From assembly GCA_001916065.1 (NCBI GenBank), contig MNRS01000018.1, positions 124,001 to 188,000 of the forward strand: DNA of 64,000 nucleotides. The letters run 5' to 3'. Both the position numbers and the translations under genes were made by a program. The notes under the pieces were generated by a model that was given only the letters and a program-made list of their open reading frames with translations, was not told where the DNA came from and did not search any database. Positions 33,669 to 41,636 of this stretch are shown here, piece by piece (position 1 is the first letter of the stretch; every line of letters begins with the position of its first letter). Origin of the DNA: Clostridium sp. 28_17. GTDB lineage: Bacteria; Bacillota; Clostridia; TANB77; CAG-508.

Positions 33669-34485
33669 ATTGTTGATATACATCATTTTTATTCATATTT
33701 CTATCTTTTGCAACTTTCTTTATAATATCTTTTTTTGATAATCCTTGCTCTTCATAAAATTTATAATGTTCTTCTATAGTAAGGTTATTTAAAGAATTTT
33801 CTTCTTCAACTTCTTTATTCCCCTCTATAATTAACACAATTTCACCTTTTAAATTTTCTGCCTTTTGAATTATTTCATCTATATTTCCCCTAATAAATTC
33901 TTCATGTATTTTTGTTATTTCCCTAGCCAAAGTGACTTTTCTATCTTGCGTCAATACTTTTTGAAGGTCTTTTAAAGTTGTTTCTAATTTATGTGGTGCT
34001 TCATAAATTATTATTGTTTTATTTGCTTTTTCTATTTCTTCTAATTTCTTTTTTCTTAATTTTTTATTTAATGGTAAAAATCCTAAAAATGTGAATTCTT
34101 TTGTGTCTATTCCTGAACAAATCAAAGAATTTATCATTGCACATGCTCCTGGAATTGGAACAATATTTATTCCCAATTCTATACATTTTTTTATAACTTC
34201 TTCTCCAGGGTCACAAATTCCTGGTGTTCCAGCGTCTGATACTAGTGCAATGTTTTGACCTTCTTGCAATTTTTCAATTAATACATTTGATTTTGTTTCT
34301 TCGTTGTGTCTGTGGTAACTTATCATTGGTTTAGATATTTCTAAATGGTTTAGTAATTTTAGTGTATGTCTTGTGTCCTCTGCTGCTATCAAATCTGCTT
34401 CTTGTAAAGTTTTTATTGCTCTTACTGTTATATCATCTAAATTTCCTATTGGTGTTGCTACTATATATAAAGTTCCTTTTTTCAT
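33661..34485 (-). CDS. rsmI: 16S rRNA (cytidine1402-2'-O)-methyltransferase
   Basis: 274 residues, full length. Tetrapyrrole-methylase fold with the RsmI signatures TLYIVATPIGNLDDIT, EDTRHTLKLLNH, SDAGTPGICDPG and IPGACAMINSLICSG. It adds a 2'-O-methyl group to C1402 in the ribosomal P site. The last 50 residues (EEHYKFYEEQGLSKKDIIKK) form the usual C-terminal helical domain. Downstream of the YabB-type methylase gene, as in Bacillus. Confidence 0.95.
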   Translation of the reverse strand: MKKGTLYIVATPIGNLDDITVRAIKTLQEADLIAAEDTRHTLKLLNHLEISKPMISYHRHNEETKSNVLIEKLQEGQNIALVSDAGTPGICDPGEEVIKKCIELGINIVPIPGACAMINSLICSGIDTKEFTFLGFLPLNKKLRKKKLEEIEKANKTIIIYEAPHKLETTLKDLQKVLTQDRKVTLAREITKIHEEFIRGNIDEIIQKAENLKGEIVLIIEGNKEVEEENSLNNLTIEEHYKFYEEQGLSKKDIIKKVAKDRNMNKNDVYQQFI

Positions 34486-34515
34486 TATTTTTTTCTTTCC
34501 TTCCTCATGTAAAGT

Positions 34516-34565
34516 GTGCTAAAAAATTCAAAATTTTATTTTAAATAATTACATTTTTTTAGCAC
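34516..34565. terminator. Hairpin between the methylase gene and rsmI
   Basis: Stem GTGCTAAAAAA / TTTTTTTAGCAC around about 27 A/T-rich bases. It may be a weak terminator or processing hairpin in the operon. Confidence 0.5.
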
Positions 34566-34572
34566 TATTTTA

Positions 34573-35331
34573 TTAATTTTCAACATTTTTTCTTTTGTTA
34601 TATATCTCATAAATTTCATCTGTATAACTTCCATCATCATTATATATGTACAAATCTTCTTTAAATTTCAAAAATGGTTTTGCATTTTTTACTCCTTTAA
34701 TTAATACTAATTTTGGTGGCTCTTTTTCATGTGAACATACAAATCTTATTTCTTTTGGCTCAATTTTATATTGTCTCATATATGCAATGATATCAACAAG
34801 TCTTTCTGGCCTGTGAACCATATAAAATTCGCCTTTATCTTTTAACAATTTATTAGATATTTTTATATAATCTTCTAACTTTGCTAATACCTCATGTCTT
34901 GAAATTAACTTCTTTTCTTCTTCGTTTACTATTCCTGTATTTTCTTTTTTATATGGTGGATTTGTAACTATAACATCAAAAGAATTTCTTTCATATATAT
35001 TGTCCAAATTTATTATATTTTCATTTATTATTTCAAATTTATTTTCTAGATTATTTAATTTTGAACTTCTTTTTGCCATATTTGCAACTTCTTTTTGAAC
35101 TTCTACACCTACTATTTTTTCTAAATTTGTTTTTCCACATAATAAAATTGATATTATTCCTGTACCTGTTCCTAAATCTAATACTTTTGCATTTTTCTTT
35201 ATATTTTTTGCAAAGTCTGATAATAATACTGCATCAATTCCAAAGCAGAACCCTTTTGTGTTTTGGATTATTTTTAGGTTTTTGAATTCTAAGTCGTCTA
35301 TTCTTTCATTTTCTTTTAATTCTATTTCCAT
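34573..35331 (-). CDS. tRNA1(Val) A37 N6-methyltransferase-like protein (YabB/TrmN6)
   Basis: 252 residues. Class I SAM methylase with VLDLGTGTGIISILL near residue 47 and the N6-adenine signature DVIVTNPPYKK near residue 120. The N-terminal LKIIQNTKGFCFGIDAVLLSDFA is typical of the YabB family. It sits upstream of rsmI, as in the Bacillus yabB-yazA-rsmI cluster, but the yazA-like GIY-YIG gene is absent. The tRNA target is inferred from the family. Confidence 0.9.
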   Translation of the reverse strand: MEIELKENERIDDLEFKNLKIIQNTKGFCFGIDAVLLSDFAKNIKKNAKVLDLGTGTGIISILLCGKTNLEKIVGVEVQKEVANMAKRSSKLNNLENKFEIINENIINLDNIYERNSFDVIVTNPPYKKENTGIVNEEEKKLISRHEVLAKLEDYIKISNKLLKDKGEFYMVHRPERLVDIIAYMRQYKIEPKEIRFVCSHEKEPPKLVLIKGVKNAKPFLKFKEDLYIYNDDGSYTDEIYEIYNKRKNVEN

Positions 35332-35410
35332 GTTTTTCTCTTTCTTTCTTATTTTATATTAAAATGTTACAACAATTTTGGATAAAAAACAAGTATTTAT
35401 TATAATTTTA

Positions 35411-35610
35411 TTTTTACAAATTAGTATATATTTATTTACTATTAACAATGATTGAATTTTATATTAATATTAAATCACTGACTTGCTTAGTGGCAGGAAG
35501 GAGGTTATCTTTTGAAACCATTCATAAAATTGCTAAATACATATTATTATATGTCAAATTTTTCAACTTATTCATCCAACTACATATTCACCATTTTTCC
35601 ATTTATTTAA
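35411..35610 (+). pseudogene. Decayed copy of the MKD-peptide toxin-antitoxin locus
   Basis: Bases 35,411-35,505 repeat the promoter and leader of the intact locus at 35,945-36,040, including TAATAT and CTTGCTTAGTGGCAGG. The toxin ORF and terminator are missing: the sequence jumps from GGAGGTTATC to the distal part (ATTGCTAAATACATATT, then ATGTCAAATTTTTCAA). On the opposite strand TTGACA is kept, but its spacing to TAATAT is destroyed. A TTG-started ORF (35,512-35,610) reading MKPFIKLLNTYYYMSNF remains behind the ribosome binding site and is probably accidental. Confidence 0.6.
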
Positions 35611-35652
35611 TAATATAGTATAAATATTTTAATAAAAGAAAGAAGTGTTTCT

Positions 35653-35943
35653 ATGCCAACTTTATATAGATGTGAAAAAAGTAAAAATAATTGCAAATCC
35701 CCTCCGCCTCCTCCACCACCTAAAAATTTGGCACCACCGCCATCACCTCCTCCAAAACCAAAGCCACCATCAAAAAAGCCTTCTCCGCCTAAAAAGAAAA
35801 AGCTTAATTTTAAAACTTGTAAAAAAAATACAATTAATTCTTTAAATGAAGTTGAACATTTTTTAAATGATTTTCAAGGTTTTTGGGATTATGTTAAATT
35901 ATATAAAAATGTTTCAAATATTTTTAATAGAAATAATCATTAA
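35653..35943 (+). CDS. Proline-rich small protein
   Basis: 96 residues. A short Cys-containing start (MPTLYRCEKSKNNCK) is followed by a polyproline region (SPPPPPPPKNLAPPPSPPP) and Lys/Pro-rich spacer (about 16-55), then a hydrophilic helical tail (NSLNEVEHFLNDFQGFWDY). No signal peptide. The ribosome binding site is weak (AAAGAAG). I do not recognise it; the Cys/Pro-rich composition could suit a spore-coat or structural protein, but nothing proves this. It lies between the relic and intact MKD-peptide loci. Confidence 0.6.
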   Translation: MPTLYRCEKSKNNCKSPPPPPPPKNLAPPPSPPPKPKPPSKKPSPPKKKKLNFKTCKKNTINSLNEVEHFLNDFQGFWDYVKLYKNVSNIFNRNNH

Positions 35944-35976
35944 GATATTTACAAATCAGTATATATTAATTTACTA

Positions 35977-36005
35977 TTGACAATAAACAGATTTTATATT
36001 AATAT
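35977..36005 (+). promoter_or_regulatory. Promoter of MKD-peptide toxin 1
   Basis: TTGACA (35,977-35,982), 17 bases, TAATAT (36,000-36,005). Start near 36,012, giving a 40-base leader with CTTGCTTAGTGGCAGG before the ribosome binding site. Confidence 0.8.
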
Positions 36006-36051
36006 TAAATCGCCGACTTGCTTAGTGGCAGGAAGGAGGTTTATTTCTTAA

Positions 36052-36120
36052 ATGAAAGACTTGTTAGCTTTGCTAAAGCTTATACTAATTTATTACATAA
36101 TAAAATATCTAAGCAAATAG
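36052..36120 (+). CDS. MKD-family hydrophobic peptide 1, putative type I toxin
   Basis: 22 residues: MKDLLALLKLILI followed by YYIIKYLSK. One membrane-length hydrophobic helix with a basic end. GGAAGGAGG lies about 12 bases before the ATG. The mRNA (about 36,012-36,172) has its own promoter and a strong terminator. Direct repeats over the ribosome binding site/start region recur in the antisense RNA gene downstream. It shares M-K-D, L-L-K, I-L-I with the peptide at 41,537-41,608. Architecture matches par/Fst loci; the peptide lacks the proline and acidic tail of Fst. Toxicity is inferred. Confidence 0.75.
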   Translation: MKDLLALLKLILIYYIIKYLSK

Positions 36121-36121
36121 C

Positions 36122-36209
36122 AAAAAGAAAGACTGGGAAAAATGTTTTGAGAGACATTCCCAGTCCTTTTTTGTTTATTTCTTTTTGAAAAACTTGTTTT
36201 GCAATTGCT
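36122..36209 (-). ncRNA. Antisense RNA of MKD-peptide locus 1 (putative antitoxin)
   Basis: About 85 nt from a consensus minus-strand promoter to the shared bidirectional terminator. Its 5' part contains the complements of GTTTATTTCTT (36,173-36,183), TGAAAAACTTGTT (36,186-36,198) and TTGCTAAA (36,205-36,212). All three recur in the same order at 36,039-36,049, 36,053-36,065 and 36,070-36,077 around the toxin start codon, so the RNA can pair there as well as at the terminator overlap. RNA II of the par system works this way. Confidence 0.7.
36131..36172. terminator. Bidirectional terminator of MKD locus 1
   Basis: Stem GACTGGGAA / TTCCCAGTC around AAATGTTTTGAGAGACA, with CTTTTTTG on the plus side and TTTCTTTTTG on the minus side. 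Shared by toxin mRNA and antisense RNA. Confidence 0.85.
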
Positions 36210-36215
36210 AAATAT

Positions 36216-36244
36216 ATATTAACACAGACTTTACCATATGTCAA
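36216..36244 (-). promoter_or_regulatory. Promoter of the antisense RNA of locus 1
   Basis: Minus strand TTGACA (36,239-36,244), 17 bases, TAATAT (36,216-36,221). Start near 36,209. It lies just past the stop of the GerM-like gene. Confidence 0.8.
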
Positions 36245-36254
36245 ATTTTTCAAA

Positions 36255-36794
36255 CTATTTTCTCACATAGAACTCCTCAAAATCACTTGATGCATGACCA
36301 TTAACCAAGAATTTGACCTTATTAACCTCATTTAACTCAGTAACAGTATTAACAATTGAATAAATCAAATTATTTTTAAGCATACTATCATCTTTATTAT
36401 AATTCAAAATCTCAGAAGAAAAATCCAAAGTTAAACATTCTTTATCTAATGAAGCATTTAAAAGTTTAGTATTTTCAGGAATAACAACTTTCAATTTATC
36501 ATTTTTGGGACCAGAAATTAAAAGTTCAACCAAAGTATTATAAGGTGATTTTATTAAATCTTTTACATTTACAAGTCTTGCCTCTGGCTTTAAAAGACCT
36601 GTTTCTTTATCTGCAAAATATAAACTTACAATTGTTTCTCTTGACTGCTCATCCGATATTTCCTCTTGTGGAACATATTCGTTTTGAATTTCATTACTCT
36701 TCTTTTGTTTGACAAATTTAATTGCAAAATATCCTATAACTACAATTAAAATTACTGAAATTATAAATAAAATTAAAATTTTTTTATTTTTCAT
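36255..36794 (-). CDS. GerMN-domain lipoprotein-like sporulation/germination protein
   Basis: 179 residues. One N-terminal membrane anchor (about 4-27), a short acidic linker, then a GerMN domain: TIVSLYFADKETGLLKPEAR, SPYNTLVELLISGPKND, VIPENTKLLNASLDKECLTLDFSSE and LIYSIVNTVTELNEVNKVKF. The domain occurs in Bacillus GerM, which is needed for sporulation and germination, and in SpoIIQ-linked assemblies. GGAGGAG lies before the ATG. A single GerMN copy is present, whereas Bacillus GerM has two. Confidence 0.88.
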   Translation of the reverse strand: MKNKKILILFIISVILIVVIGYFAIKFVKQKKSNEIQNEYVPQEEISDEQSRETIVSLYFADKETGLLKPEARLVNVKDLIKSPYNTLVELLISGPKNDKLKVVIPENTKLLNASLDKECLTLDFSSEILNYNKDDSMLKNNLIYSIVNTVTELNEVNKVKFLVNGHASSDFEEFYVRK

Positions 36795-36890
36795 ATTCTC
36801 CTCCCCATTTCACTTATTTTTATATTCAATAGTATTATTTGTTTGTCCAAAATATGCAAAAATTTAGTGGTAATTTCCATTTTTTAACAT

Positions 36891-36919
36891 TTGACAAATG
36901 GCCATTTTCCGTATAAAAT
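36891..36919 (+). promoter_or_regulatory. Promoter of the activase gene
   Basis: TTGACA (36,891-36,896), 17 bases, TAAAAT (36,914-36,919). The leader carries an 11-base inverted repeat, TGTATAAATTA / TAATTTATACA (about 36,925-36,980), of unknown role. Confidence 0.7.
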
Positions 36920-37015
36920 TAGGGTGTATAAATTATTTAAAAAACCTCATAGCCCTAACAAAAAAACAGTAATTTATACATGGGATGTTTAAACGAGCGA
37001 GAGGAGAAATTAATT

Positions 37016-40000
37016 ATGGAAAAAGTTTTACATGTAGGACTAGACGTAGGCTCAACAACCGTAAAAATAATAGTAATGGATGAAATTCAAAACACAATAT
37101 ATAAAGACTATCAAAGACACTTTTCAGACACAAAAAACACAGTATGCAATGTACTAGAAAACTTAGCAAAAATGTATCCAGAAAACACATTTACAATAGC
37201 ACTAACAGGTTCTGGAGCAATGTCTGCAAGCAAGTTCTTAGGTGTAGAATTCATACAAGAAGTTGTATCATGCAAAAGGTCTGTTGAAAAATATATTCCA
37301 CAAACTGATGTAGTAATCGAACTTGGTGGAGAAGATGCAAAAATTATATATTTTGGAAAATCAATTGAACAAAGAATGAACGGAACTTGTGCCGGCGGAA
37401 CTGGTGCATTCCTAGACCAAATGGCATCACTTTTACACACAGATACCGCAGGTCTAAATGAATTGGCAAAAGATTACAAAACGATATACCCAATTGCATC
37501 AAGATGCGGTGTTTTTGCTAAAACAGATATACAACCTTTAATAAATGAAGGTGCAGCAAAAGAAGATATTGCTGCTTCAATTTTCCAAGCAGTTGTTAAT
37601 CAAACAATTAGTGGACTTGCTTGTGGAAGGCCAATTAGAGGAAACGTAGCATTTTTAGGTGGTCCATTAAGTTACTTACCAGAATTAAGAAAAAGATTTA
37701 TAGAAACACTTAATTTAACACCTGAAGAAGTAATTGTGCCTGAAGAAGCCCATTTATTAGTAGCTAAAGGGGCAGCCCTTGATTCCCTAAATACAAAACC
37801 AATAACTGTTGAAGAATTGAAGAAAAAAATAGAAAATTTAAGAAATTCCCAAGATAATACAACACATCCAATTGAACCTTTATTCAAAAATAAAGAAGAT
37901 TACAAAAAATTCAAAGATAGACATGACAAAGCAAAAGTTGCAAGAACTGAACTTTCTACATATGAAGGCGACTGTTACATTGGAATTGACGCAGGTTCAA
38001 CAACTACAAAATTGGTATTAATTGATAAAGATGGAAACTTGCTATATTCATTATATGGTAGCAATGAGGGTAACCCTCTAAAAAGTGTTATGAATATGCT
38101 TAAAAATTTATATGAAGTCCTACCAGAGAAAGCAATCCTTAGGTATAGTGGCGTTACAGGATATGGTGAAAAATTAATTCAAACAGCTCTAAATGTTGAT
38201 TTAAATGAAATAGAAACAATTGCACATTACACTGCTGCAAAACAATTTGAACCTGATGTAACTGCAATAATCGATATTGGTGGACAAGATATGAAATACA
38301 TCAAAATGAAAAATGGTGCAATAGACAATATTATGCTAAATGAAGCATGTTCATCTGGATGTGGTTCATTTATAGAAACATTTGCAAAAAGCCTAAACTT
38401 AGAAATTTCACAATTTGTTAAAGAGGCAATTGAAGCAAAAAGACCTGTTGATTTGGGTTCAAGATGTACAGTATTTATGAACTCTAAAATAAAACAAGCT
38501 CAAAAAGAAGGCTATACAGTAGGAGATATTTCAAGCGGACTTTCATATTCAGTTATCAAAAATGCTATTCAAAAAGTTATGAAAGTTAGGGATACGGCCA
38601 CTTTGGGAGACCACATTGTAGTTCAAGGTGGAACATTCTACAATGATGCAGTTTTAAGAGCATTTGAAAAAATAGTTGGAAAAGATGTTGTAAGACCAGA
38701 CATTGCAGGTTTAATGGGTGCATATGGAATGGCTTTACTTTCTAAAGAACAATATGAATCAAACCTAGATATGGAATACACATCAACTATTTTAAAAGCA
38801 GATGAATTAGATAAATTAGAAATTAAAGTAACTCATGCAAGATGTAACAATTGTGAAAATCATTGTAAATTGACAATAAATAAATTTAGCAATGGTGCAA
38901 TACATGTTTCTGGTAACCGTTGTGAAAAAGGTGCAGGTATTACAACAAATAAAAAGAATTTACCAAACTTAGTACAATACAAATATCAAAGAATATTTGA
39001 TTATAAACCACTTGAAGAACAATACGCAACTAGAGGAACTATAGGAATTCCAAGAGTTTTAAATATGTATGAAGATTATCCATTCTGGTTTACATTCCTT
39101 ACAAGCCTAGGCTTTAGGGTAATTATATCAGATAAAAGTACAAGAAAAACATATGAAAAAGGTATGGAATCAATGCCTTCTGAATCAGTATGTTATCCAG
39201 CAAAAATCTCTCATGGACATATTGAAAATTTAATTGAAAAAGGAATAAAAACTATTTTCTACCCTTGTATGCCTTATTCAAGAAAAGAATATGAAAAAGC
39301 AGACAACCACTACAATTGTCCAATAGTAATTTCATATTCAGAAGTACTAAAAAATAATGTTGAAGATTTAAAAACACATAATATAAAATTCATGAATCCA
39401 TTCTTACCATTTGAAACTAAAAATCTAGTTAAAAAGATAATGGAATTAGATGAATTCAAAGAATATAACTTTACTAAAAAAGAATTACTAGAAGCCGCAG
39501 AAAAGGCAGAAGCAGAATATCAAAAATGTAAAAAGGATATACGTGACAAAGGTTCTGAAACCGTAAGATATATTGAAGAAAACAACCTAAGAGGAATTGT
39601 TTTAGCAGGAAGACCTTATCATATCGACCCAGAAATAAACCATGGTATAGATACTTTAATTACATCTTTAGGACTATGTGTTCTAACAGAAGACAGTGTG
39701 TCTGATAAAACAGAAGCAAAACGTCCAATAAGGGTTGTAGACCAATGGGTATTCCACGCAAGACTTTACGCAGCAGCAGACTTTGTTGGTAAACACGATA
39801 ACCTAGAACTAGTACAATTAAACTCATTTGGATGTGGTGTTGATGCTGTAACAACAGACCAAGTTGAAGAAATTTTGTCAAGTTATGATAAAATGTACAC
39901 ATTAATCAAAATAGATGAAGTTAATAACCTAGGGGCAGTAAGAATTCGTATTCGTTCACTTCTAGCAAGTATGAATAAACGTATTGCAAAAAAACAAGAA

Positions 40001-41341
40001 GAAAAAGCCGATGGTGACTACGGATTAAAGAAAAAAATCTTTACAAAAGAAATGAGAAAAGATTACACGATTTTAATCCCACAAATGGCACCAGTACATT
40101 TTGATTTATTAGAGTCTGCAGTACAGGCCGCAGGTTATAATGCAGTATTACTAAGAGAATGTACTCAACATACAGTAGAAACAGGATTAAAATATGTAAA
40201 TAACGATGCTTGTTACCCATCAATTTTAGTAACAGGACAAATGATTGAAGCACTTGAATCTGGAAAATATGATTTAAATAAAACTGCCTTAATCATGTCA
40301 CAAACAGGTGGTGGATGTAGGGCAACAAACTATATAGGATTTATTAGAAAAGCGCTTAAAGACGCAGGATTTAGCAATGTACCAGTAATATCATTCAATG
40401 TTGTTGGTATGGAAAAAATGCCAGGATTTAAAATAACACCAAAATTAATTGAAGGATTAATAAAATCTGTTGTTTATGGTGATTTATTACAAAAAATGCT
40501 TACAAAAAACAGAGCCTATGAAGTGAACAAAGGTGAAACTCAAAAACTTTATGATGAGTGGATGGCTAAATGTAAACAAATGGTTAAAAAATCAACAAAT
40601 AAACAATTTAAGCAAAGTATTTATGATATTGTAAATGATTTTGAGAAAATTGAATTAGATACATCTGTTAAAAAGCCTAAAGTAGGAATTGTTGGAGAAG
40701 TATTAATTAAATATCATCCATTTGGTAATAACTACGCTGCGGAAATGCTTGAAAAGGAAGGCGCAGAAGTTATTTTACCTGACTTTATGGGATTTGTTAA
40801 ATTTATGGCAACACATAAAATTACGTTTAATAGTTTATTAAATATAAATAAAACATCTGCAAAAATAAGTAAAATTGCGATTAAATTAATTGATATATTA
40901 GAAAAAGATGAAAAAATTGCATTGGCAAATTCTAAAAAAGGTTATTTACAACCTTGTGATATTTGGCACTTAGAAGATAAAGTAAAAGATGTTTTATCTA
41001 TTGGAAATCAAACTGGTGAAGGTTGGTTCTTAACTGCAGAAATGATTGAATATATGGAACATGATATTCCTAATATTATTTGTGTTCAGCCTTTTGCTTG
41101 TTTGCCTAACCATGTTGTTGGTAAAGGTGTTATTAAAACTATTAGGGAAAAATATCCGGAGGCTAATATTTCTCCTGTTGATTATGACCCAGGTGCTAGT
41201 GAGACTAACCAGGCGAATAGAATTAAATTATTGATGACTGTTGCTAAGGATAATTTGCAACGTCAAGAAAATGAGAAAAAGGCTTTGGAGATTGAAAATA
41301 AAGATGTAGAAAAAAATATTGAAACTACTGAAAAAGTTTAA
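37016..41341 (+). CDS. Acyl-CoA dehydratase activase, giant two-ATPase form
   Basis: 1,441 residues from the ATG at 37,016 with GAGGAG upstream. Two BadF/BadG-type ASKHA ATPase domains in tandem: GLDVGSTTVK (about 7) with the cluster cysteine in NGTCAGGTGAF (about 125), and GIDAGSTTTK (about 323) with NEACSSGCGSF (about 445). A Cys-rich segment RCNNCENHC (about 609) precedes a DUF2229 region (about 660-880) and a C-terminal activase-associated region (to about 1,400). Relatives use ATP to drive one electron into 2-hydroxyacyl-CoA dehydratase-like enzymes. No dehydratase subunits lie in the window; the physiological partner is unknown. A short Glu/Lys-rich tail ends the protein. Confidence 0.9.
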   Translation: MEKVLHVGLDVGSTTVKIIVMDEIQNTIYKDYQRHFSDTKNTVCNVLENLAKMYPENTFTIALTGSGAMSASKFLGVEFIQEVVSCKRSVEKYIPQTDVVIELGGEDAKIIYFGKSIEQRMNGTCAGGTGAFLDQMASLLHTDTAGLNELAKDYKTIYPIASRCGVFAKTDIQPLINEGAAKEDIAASIFQAVVNQTISGLACGRPIRGNVAFLGGPLSYLPELRKRFIETLNLTPEEVIVPEEAHLLVAKGAALDSLNTKPITVEELKKKIENLRNSQDNTTHPIEPLFKNKEDYKKFKDRHDKAKVARTELSTYEGDCYIGIDAGSTTTKLVLIDKDGNLLYSLYGSNEGNPLKSVMNMLKNLYEVLPEKAILRYSGVTGYGEKLIQTALNVDLNEIETIAHYTAAKQFEPDVTAIIDIGGQDMKYIKMKNGAIDNIMLNEACSSGCGSFIETFAKSLNLEISQFVKEAIEAKRPVDLGSRCTVFMNSKIKQAQKEGYTVGDISSGLSYSVIKNAIQKVMKVRDTATLGDHIVVQGGTFYNDAVLRAFEKIVGKDVVRPDIAGLMGAYGMALLSKEQYESNLDMEYTSTILKADELDKLEIKVTHARCNNCENHCKLTINKFSNGAIHVSGNRCEKGAGITTNKKNLPNLVQYKYQRIFDYKPLEEQYATRGTIGIPRVLNMYEDYPFWFTFLTSLGFRVIISDKSTRKTYEKGMESMPSESVCYPAKISHGHIENLIEKGIKTIFYPCMPYSRKEYEKADNHYNCPIVISYSEVLKNNVEDLKTHNIKFMNPFLPFETKNLVKKIMELDEFKEYNFTKKELLEAAEKAEAEYQKCKKDIRDKGSETVRYIEENNLRGIVLAGRPYHIDPEINHGIDTLITSLGLCVLTEDSVSDKTEAKRPIRVVDQWVFHARLYAAADFVGKHDNLELVQLNSFGCGVDAVTTDQVEEILSSYDKMYTLIKIDEVNNLGAVRIRIRSLLASMNKRIAKKQEEKADGDYGLKKKIFTKEMRKDYTILIPQMAPVHFDLLESAVQAAGYNAVLLRECTQHTVETGLKYVNNDACYPSILVTGQMIEALESGKYDLNKTALIMSQTGGGCRATNYIGFIRKALKDAGFSNVPVISFNVVGMEKMPGFKITPKLIEGLIKSVVYGDLLQKMLTKNRAYEVNKGETQKLYDEWMAKCKQMVKKSTNKQFKQSIYDIVNDFEKIELDTSVKKPKVGIVGEVLIKYHPFGNNYAAEMLEKEGAEVILPDFMGFVKFMATHKITFNSLLNINKTSAKISKIAIKLIDILEKDEKIALANSKKGYLQPCDIWHLEDKVKDVLSIGNQTGEGWFLTAEMIEYMEHDIPNIICVQPFACLPNHVVGKGVIKTIREKYPEANISPVDYDPGASETNQANRIKLLMTVAKDNLQRQENEKKALEIENKDVEKNIETTEKV

Positions 41342-41420
41342 AATTGTACTAAATTTTATTTTATAATTAAATTTCTAATATAAAATATATTTATAGTTAA
41401 TATGAATTTTTTCGTAAATA

Positions 41421-41449
41421 TTGACATATAATAAAATATGTAGTATACT
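41421..41449 (+). promoter_or_regulatory. Promoter of the antisense RNA of MKD locus 2
   Basis: TTGACA (41,421-41,426), 17 bases, TATACT (41,444-41,449). Start near 41,456. Confidence 0.8.
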
Positions 41450-41455
41450 ACAAGT

Positions 41456-41532
41456 AGCTTAAGCAAAATATAAAAAATTCTTAATGTCTTTCATATAATA
41501 AAAAGAACAGGATGGCGGTCCTGTTCTTTTTA
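41456..41532 (+). ncRNA. Antisense RNA of MKD-peptide locus 2 (putative antitoxin)
   Basis: About 77 nt, from a consensus promoter to the shared terminator. CTTAATGTCTTTCAT (41,480-41,494) repeats CTTAATGTCCTTCAT (41,594-41,608), which is the complement of the toxin start codon and first four codons. In RNA the one difference is a G-U pair, so 15 consecutive base pairs can form over the initiation region. No coding potential is seen. Confidence 0.7.
41500..41531. terminator. Bidirectional terminator of MKD locus 2
   Basis: Perfect stem GAACAGGA (41,505-41,512) / TCCTGTTC (41,519-41,526) extended by AAAAA / TTTTT, loop TGGCGG. Serves both convergent transcripts. Confidence 0.9.
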
Positions 41533-41536
41533 AACT

Positions 41537-41608
41537 TCAATCACTTTCCAAAAACTCTAGAAGTTTTAATATTAAAATGATTTTTAGTAGTTCCTTAATG
41601 TCCTTCAT
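41537..41608 (-). CDS. MKD-family hydrophobic peptide 2, putative type I toxin
   Basis: 23 residues: MKDIKELLKIILI followed by LKLLEFLESD. A strong AAAGGAGGTG ribosome binding site lies 5-7 bases before the ATG at 41,606-41,608. It matches peptide 1 at M1-K2-D3, L7-L8-K9 and I11-L12-I13, but has an acidic rather than basic end. The mRNA has its own promoter and stops at the shared terminator. A convergent antisense RNA can cover the start codon. Membrane toxicity is inferred by analogy with par/Fst, not shown. Confidence 0.75.
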   Translation of the reverse strand: MKDIKELLKIILILKLLEFLESD

Positions 41609-41636
41609 TCGTTCACCTCCTTTCGAAGGCGAACTA

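Noticed and set aside
35512..35610. TTG-started 32-residue ORF in the relic toxin locus
   Set aside because: It arises from fusion of the old ribosome binding site to distal sequence after a deletion; it does not resemble the MKD peptides.
36980..37015. Upstream start of the activase (MGCLNEREEKLI)
   Set aside because: That start overlaps the ribosome binding site GAGGAG used by the ATG at 37,016, and homologous proteins begin close to GLDVGSTT.
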